NCBI GenBank assembly: GCA_964604195.1
Contig: CAZRXW010000001.1
Coordinates: 4,367 to 68,366 of the forward strand
DNA length: 64,000 nucleotides
Direction of reading: 5' to 3'
DNA from: SSEF01 sp964604195
GTDB taxonomy: Bacteria; Patescibacteriota; Minisyncoccia; Moranbacterales; UBA1568
Shown here: piece after piece, positions 60,891 to 64,000 of the stretch
Position numbering within the stretch: position 1 is the first letter of the stretch
How the letters are laid out: each line of letters opens with the position of its first letter
Position numbers and translations under genes: made by a program
The notes under the pieces: model-generated
What the model saw: only the letters and a program-made list of their open reading frames with translations
The model's database searches: none
Told to the model about the DNA's origin: nothing

Positions 60891-62777
60891 ATGAAGTCAA
60901 CTTCAAGAGTGGCAGCAGCAGCGGCCACACTCATCAACCCGCGAACGGTGATGCCTCTGGCAGCTATCGTTGCAGCGAGTCTCTTGGCAACCTTCACCCA
61001 GGTGGTGAAGAGTGCTGGGCAGACAGCTTCAGCAGCCGCCAGTACTCCAGCCGTTCAGGCGTCGGCACCAGCTCGGGCAGCGAGTGCTCCGGCAGTTGCC
61101 GCGAGCACACCGCAGCCCCGGGCTCCGAAGCCTGCAGCGGTGACTACCACCGCTACCTCGACCGATGTCTACTATCTGACCCCCGGCAGTTCGCTGTCGG
61201 CAGCCTTCGGCAAGGGGTGGAAGAAGGTGTGTGACGCCAGTCACCTCCGCCAATGCGGAATCGTCCGACCGACGGATCCGCTGAGTGTTCCTGCCGACGT
61301 GAAAATCGTCGACGGGACCAAGCTGCGGGCGAAGCCAGCGGCTCAAGTAGCGGTCAAGCGTGCAGTGTCCAGGGACGCAAGTCCTCAAGCAACGCGCGTT
61401 GTCCGCCGGGCAGTGATGCGGGAGCAATCCTGCATTACGCTCGGAGTGGCGCCGTGGAATCCTGATGGAGACCTCGCGCGTACTTTGGCGGGCATCGACC
61501 AGATGCAATCGCTGACGCCTGAGCAAAAGGCGCTGGTGAAGACCAAGGTCAAGGCTGGTGAATGGACGACGGAAAACGAGCTCGTTGGGACGCAAGTCTT
61601 CGGCGAAATGCTCTACGCGGGTGCTCATTCAGGCAAAGCCCAATCTGTCCGTGGCAAGCCGCTCTGCACACCTGAACAAGGTGGGCAACCGGAAGTCATG
61701 AACACGATCGATCTGGGAGATGGGGTTCATTTCTCCCTCCCACGTCGGTGCAAGAACCCGAGCGTGTTCACACGCCCGATCGTTCCGCAACCGCGACAGC
61801 CTGAACCCGAGTCGCCACCGCCAGACCAGCCACCGCCACCGCCAGACCAGCCACCGCCACCGCCAGACCAGCCCACAACTCCTCCAGTCGTGGCAGCCCC
61901 TCGGGGTATGTGCGACTTCGTCGATGTGGCCGGGGCACTGGGTCAACACCATGTGCCACGCCAGAACGGTGACAAGGCTAGCTCAGACTTTCTGACTTTC
62001 GTGCTGGACTGCCAACAGCGCAAGGAAGATGACACGGGCTCCTGGGGTATCGGTGCCAAGCTGAACTACTCGGATTGGCATGGAACCGCTGGACGAGGTG
62101 CTGGGAGATACGATGGCCGGAACTATCTGGCCCAGGTGTCGTATCGAGAAATCCTGGACGACGGCCGTGACTGGGGCGTTGGCGTTGGCGTTGGCAAACA
62201 ACGTGAGCAGTATCACCAAGCTGCCCTTGCTCAACAAGCCAGGTACAACCTAGTGGGGGCGACGTGGGTTTACAACGACTCACGGCGACTCTTGGCTGGT
62301 GAAACCTTCGATGTGAAGCGACAGTACTACGCTGGGATCACCATCCCGACGTCGTCGAGCTTTACGCGGACGATCTTCAATCAGCCGGTTGACGCAAGCA
62401 ACATGCCGCGCCTCAAGGTGGGGCTCCAAGCAGGTGGTCGGTGGTGGATCTACCAACCCGAGGATTTGCCAGTTGCTTTCTTCGTTGAAGGCGGTTTGTT
62501 TTGGCAATATCCGATCAGCGCCTCAGCCAATGTCCTTGGCGGTATCGCTGATAAGAACCACGTCTGTGGCATTGGTCCGAGTCTCGACAAGGACCTGATG
62601 AATGGTGGTGATTTCGTGAAGGCTTTGGGCTGGTGGTGTGATCCCTTCCAAGGTGGTCGCATCGCTCGCAACGAGTACCGGAAGCATCAGTTCATCTCTG
62701 GCCTTGAAAAGGCCGGTGGTGCCATGGACAGGAACGGCATGATTCGCCTTCCCTTCCAAGGATTGCAGAGTAAGTAG
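60891..62777 (+). CDS. Large exported protein with Pro-rich linker and beta-rich C-terminus
   Basis: This 628-aa protein has an N-terminal hydrophobic segment (about residues 19-36) that may be a signal or anchor, an Ala/Pro/Ser-rich region (about 43-82), a mixed region to about 300, a PPPPDQ repeat linker (about 303-330) and a C-terminal part (about 340-628) with alternating Gly, Tyr, Trp and charged residues (GSWGIGAKLNYSDW, DWGVGVGVGKQ) typical of beta-strands. It has several Cys. The family is unknown. GC-rich, Shine-Dalgarno GAAGGAGG before ATG. The beta-rich tail resembles outer-membrane or surface beta-proteins, but CPR have no known outer membrane. Confidence 0.65.
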   Translation: MKSTSRVAAAAATLINPRTVMPLAAIVAASLLATFTQVVKSAGQTASAAASTPAVQASAPARAASAPAVAASTPQPRAPKPAAVTTTATSTDVYYLTPGSSLSAAFGKGWKKVCDASHLRQCGIVRPTDPLSVPADVKIVDGTKLRAKPAAQVAVKRAVSRDASPQATRVVRRAVMREQSCITLGVAPWNPDGDLARTLAGIDQMQSLTPEQKALVKTKVKAGEWTTENELVGTQVFGEMLYAGAHSGKAQSVRGKPLCTPEQGGQPEVMNTIDLGDGVHFSLPRRCKNPSVFTRPIVPQPRQPEPESPPPDQPPPPPDQPPPPPDQPTTPPVVAAPRGMCDFVDVAGALGQHHVPRQNGDKASSDFLTFVLDCQQRKEDDTGSWGIGAKLNYSDWHGTAGRGAGRYDGRNYLAQVSYREILDDGRDWGVGVGVGKQREQYHQAALAQQARYNLVGATWVYNDSRRLLAGETFDVKRQYYAGITIPTSSSFTRTIFNQPVDASNMPRLKVGLQAGGRWWIYQPEDLPVAFFVEGGLFWQYPISASANVLGGIADKNHVCGIGPSLDKDLMNGGDFVKALGWWCDPFQGGRIARNEYRKHQFISGLEKAGGAMDRNGMIRLPFQGLQSK

Positions 62778-63036
62778 GTTAGTTTAATCAAATTCTATTC
62801 CATCCGAAGTCATCTTTCTTAGGAAAGATGAGCGTGGAGCATTCGATAAGAATGTTCGCGTCGATAAAAAGGGTATGCGCCAACTCAATGAGTGCGACAT
62901 ATCAGCGATGAGAAAGTAGAAAGAGATTGGGCTATACGCGAAACATTCGCAATCTACGAGGGCAGGTACCGTGACAGGACCTGCCCTTAATCTTTTTATT
63001 GATTTCCTAGTTCTGTCTAGGGGCTGTTTTCATATA
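62778..63036 (+). other. Non-coding spacer with several hairpins
   Basis: This gap has no supported gene. It contains the hairpin CATCTTTC-TTAG-GAAAGATG (62811-62830), smaller dyads, and an open frame of 43 codons (62788-62919) without a good start that may be a remnant or chance. Confidence 0.5.
62960..62997 (+). terminator. Intrinsic terminator
   Basis: GGGCAGGT (62960-62967) pairs with ACCTGCCC (62979-62986), then TTAATCTTTTT. It shares AGGTACCGTGA (62964-62974) with the terminator at 4682. Confidence 0.75.
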
Positions 63037-63065
63037 TTGACAAGTTTTTATAAAGGGTGTATACT
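63037..63065 (+). promoter_or_regulatory. Consensus sigma-70 promoter
   Basis: TTGACA (63037-63042), a 17-base spacer and TATACT (63060-63065). It is the best-matching promoter of the window and drives a leader of about 130 bases before the ATG at 63203. Confidence 0.85.
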
Positions 63066-63075
63066 ATACTGTCGC

Positions 63076-63171
63076 AACAAATGGGTTTTCCACCCGGTGT
63101 TTGCGGCACGGTTCCCTCTCCGTGCCAAGGGAACCCGATCTCCCTAAGAGATCGATCCCGAGGCATTTGTT
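63076..63171 (+). ncRNA. Structured leader RNA with possible pseudoknot
   Basis: AACAAATG (63076-63083) pairs with CATTTGTT (63164-63171) as a closing stem. Inside are GGGT-TTTCC-ACCC, then GGCACGG (63105-63111) with CCGTGCC (63120-63126), and CGATCTC with GAGATCG (63136-63142, 63148-63154). The loop of the second hairpin, with its 5' edge (GGTTCCCT, 63110-63117), is exactly complementary to AGGGAACC (63128-63135), allowing an H-type pseudoknot. The Shine-Dalgarno AAGGAG (63188-63193) lies outside. This may be a cis-regulatory RNA; the class is not recognised. Confidence 0.6.
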
Positions 63172-63202
63172 CCACGCGCTAACCAAGAAGGAGCAGCGCA
63201 CC

Positions 63203-63844
63203 ATGAAGATCGTTTCCAACCTGATCGCTGTGTTCATCACGGCACTCGCTTTGTCGGCTACTGCCACCGCTCAGACCTTCAAGGTCAACGGCGAGGGCGG
63301 CGACAAGACCGGTCTCAACGTCAAGAATGTCACGGCCAAGTCCGTCGATGTCGAGATCACGGCCATCGCGGCCGTGTGGAAGCAGAACCCTGGTCAGGCC
63401 TACGGCGCCAAGGGCCTCAAGAGCGAAGACCAGAAGGGTCACACCGACTACGTCCTCGTCTACCAGGCCAACCCGTCGGCCTTCACCGGTGCCAAGCAGT
63501 GCATCCTGAAGCGCGGTGCCGACTGGCCGGGCACGGCGGACCTCAAGAGCCTCAAGCTCGACGATCCGCGCGTCGTCTGTAGCCCGATCGACGGCGCCAA
63601 TGGCACCTACACCGTGAAGCTCGACGACGGCGACTACAACCTGCTCGGCGTGATCCCGGTGATCGAGTTCAAGGACGGCAGCCGGGCCTGGGGGTCACAT
63701 CCCTTCGGCCAGAGCCGTGGCAAGAACATGAAGGGTCAGACCATCACCCTCCTCGAGGTCACGCGTGACGCCAACAAGGCGGTCACGGCCGTGACCCCGG
63801 CCAGCGACGCGGCGAAGAAGTACTTCGCTGGCCAGTTCCAGTGA
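63203..63844 (+). CDS. GC-rich secreted protein of unknown function
   Basis: This 213-aa protein has a classical signal peptide (about 1-22, ending ATAQ) and a mature domain without a recognised family. It is rich in Lys, Asp and Val, with two Cys (CILKRGADW and VVCSPIDG) that could form a disulfide. It is the most GC-rich gene of the window (39 of 60 bases G+C at 63541-63600), with nearly all codons ending in C or G. It has a consensus promoter, a structured leader, a strong Shine-Dalgarno and its own terminator, so it is probably well expressed. Start 63203 is set by the Shine-Dalgarno and signal peptide. Confidence 0.75.
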   Translation: MKIVSNLIAVFITALALSATATAQTFKVNGEGGDKTGLNVKNVTAKSVDVEITAIAAVWKQNPGQAYGAKGLKSEDQKGHTDYVLVYQANPSAFTGAKQCILKRGADWPGTADLKSLKLDDPRVVCSPIDGANGTYTVKLDDGDYNLLGVIPVIEFKDGSRAWGSHPFGQSRGKNMKGQTITLLEVTRDANKAVTAVTPASDAAKKYFAGQFQ

Positions 63845-63896
63845 CGGCCTGACGGCGATCCGTGGTCATAGTCGGTAACAACCCGACCAAACGAGT

Positions 63897-63937
63897 CCCC
63901 GCAACGATAAAACGTTCGCGGGGCCTCTTTATTTTTT
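63897..63937 (+). terminator. Intrinsic terminator at the right end
   Basis: CCCCGCAACG (63897-63906) pairs with CGTT-C-GCGGGG (63913-63923, one bulge), followed by CCTCTTTATTTTTT. Confidence 0.85.
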
Positions 63938-64000
63938 GCCCCCATACCTACATTCTACCTTGAATCGCAACTGATTTCCTTTCCACGAAGACCTCGTACG

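Noticed and set aside
61029..61628. 199-codon minus-strand frame within the large exported-protein gene
   Set aside because: It shows arginine/leucine-rich composition typical of antisense shadow and no start signals.
61816..61872. Tandem DNA repeat (CCACCGCCACCGCCAGACCAG units)
   Set aside because: It is coding sequence for the PPPPDQ linker and needs no separate element.

Overview
The window reads as a chromosome segment of a Candidate Phyla Radiation (Patescibacteria) bacterium, probably of the Parcubacteria group. The inference rests on compact, nearly all-plus-strand gene packing, a DUF4012 protein, a lone Cas2/PaaX-like gene, a short archaeal-type AspRS, isolated GIY-YIG and Nudix genes, and many start codons that follow a -10 box by only a few bases with no Shine-Dalgarno sequence. 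No rRNA or ribosomal protein is present to fix the lineage.

Layout. 1-300 is a tiny GIY-YIG gene enclosed by a perfect 20-bp inverted repeat. 364-10900 holds a polyprenyl-phosphate sugar transferase, membrane-anchored proteins, a GC-rich M23 peptidase/CARDB protein, an ATP-grasp (PurD-like) protein, a DMT-type transporter, a histidine kinase with its receiver, and AspRS. 10977-21800 carries all four dTDP-L-rhamnose genes (rmlC, rmlB, a frameshifted rmlD, rmlA) together with galU, glyA, a GT4 glycosyltransferase and small house-cleaning enzymes; in its middle sits a Cas2/PaaX-like gene whose upstream and downstream spacers carry a paired hairpin motif. 21786-34664 contains DUF4012, MurJ, LepA, thioredoxin, UPF0047, MltG, DnaJ behind a perfect CIRCE operator, a receiver lacking its phospho-acceptor Asp, RecJ and RNase H. 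34671-38931 is a MacAB-like efflux operon with two permeases; PBP1A is on the minus strand. 43579-47941 is the shape operon mreB-mreC-mreD-PBP2, followed by greA, lysS, tRNA-Val, an ABC exporter, a DUF4406 gene, a GC-rich Rieske oxygenase, serS, tRNA-Lys, a BNR-repeat lipoprotein, frr, rseP and a Wzz-like protein. 59791 to the end is a GC-rich stretch with three exported proteins of unknown function behind strong Shine-Dalgarno sequences and structured leaders.

How the genes fit together. The core is cell-envelope construction: sugar-nucleotide supply, glycosyl transfer, lipid II flipping, peptidoglycan polymerisation and trimming, and shape control, with translation and replication genes between them. 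Superimposed are GC-rich, Shine-Dalgarno-led, mostly exported genes that look acquired.

The most unusual signals are the GIY-YIG/inverted-repeat unit, the covarying hairpin pair around the Cas2-like gene, partial copies of the 3' part of both tRNA genes in which the T-loop is replaced by new sequence, and a leader at 63076-63171 that can fold into a three-hairpin junction with a pseudoknot.
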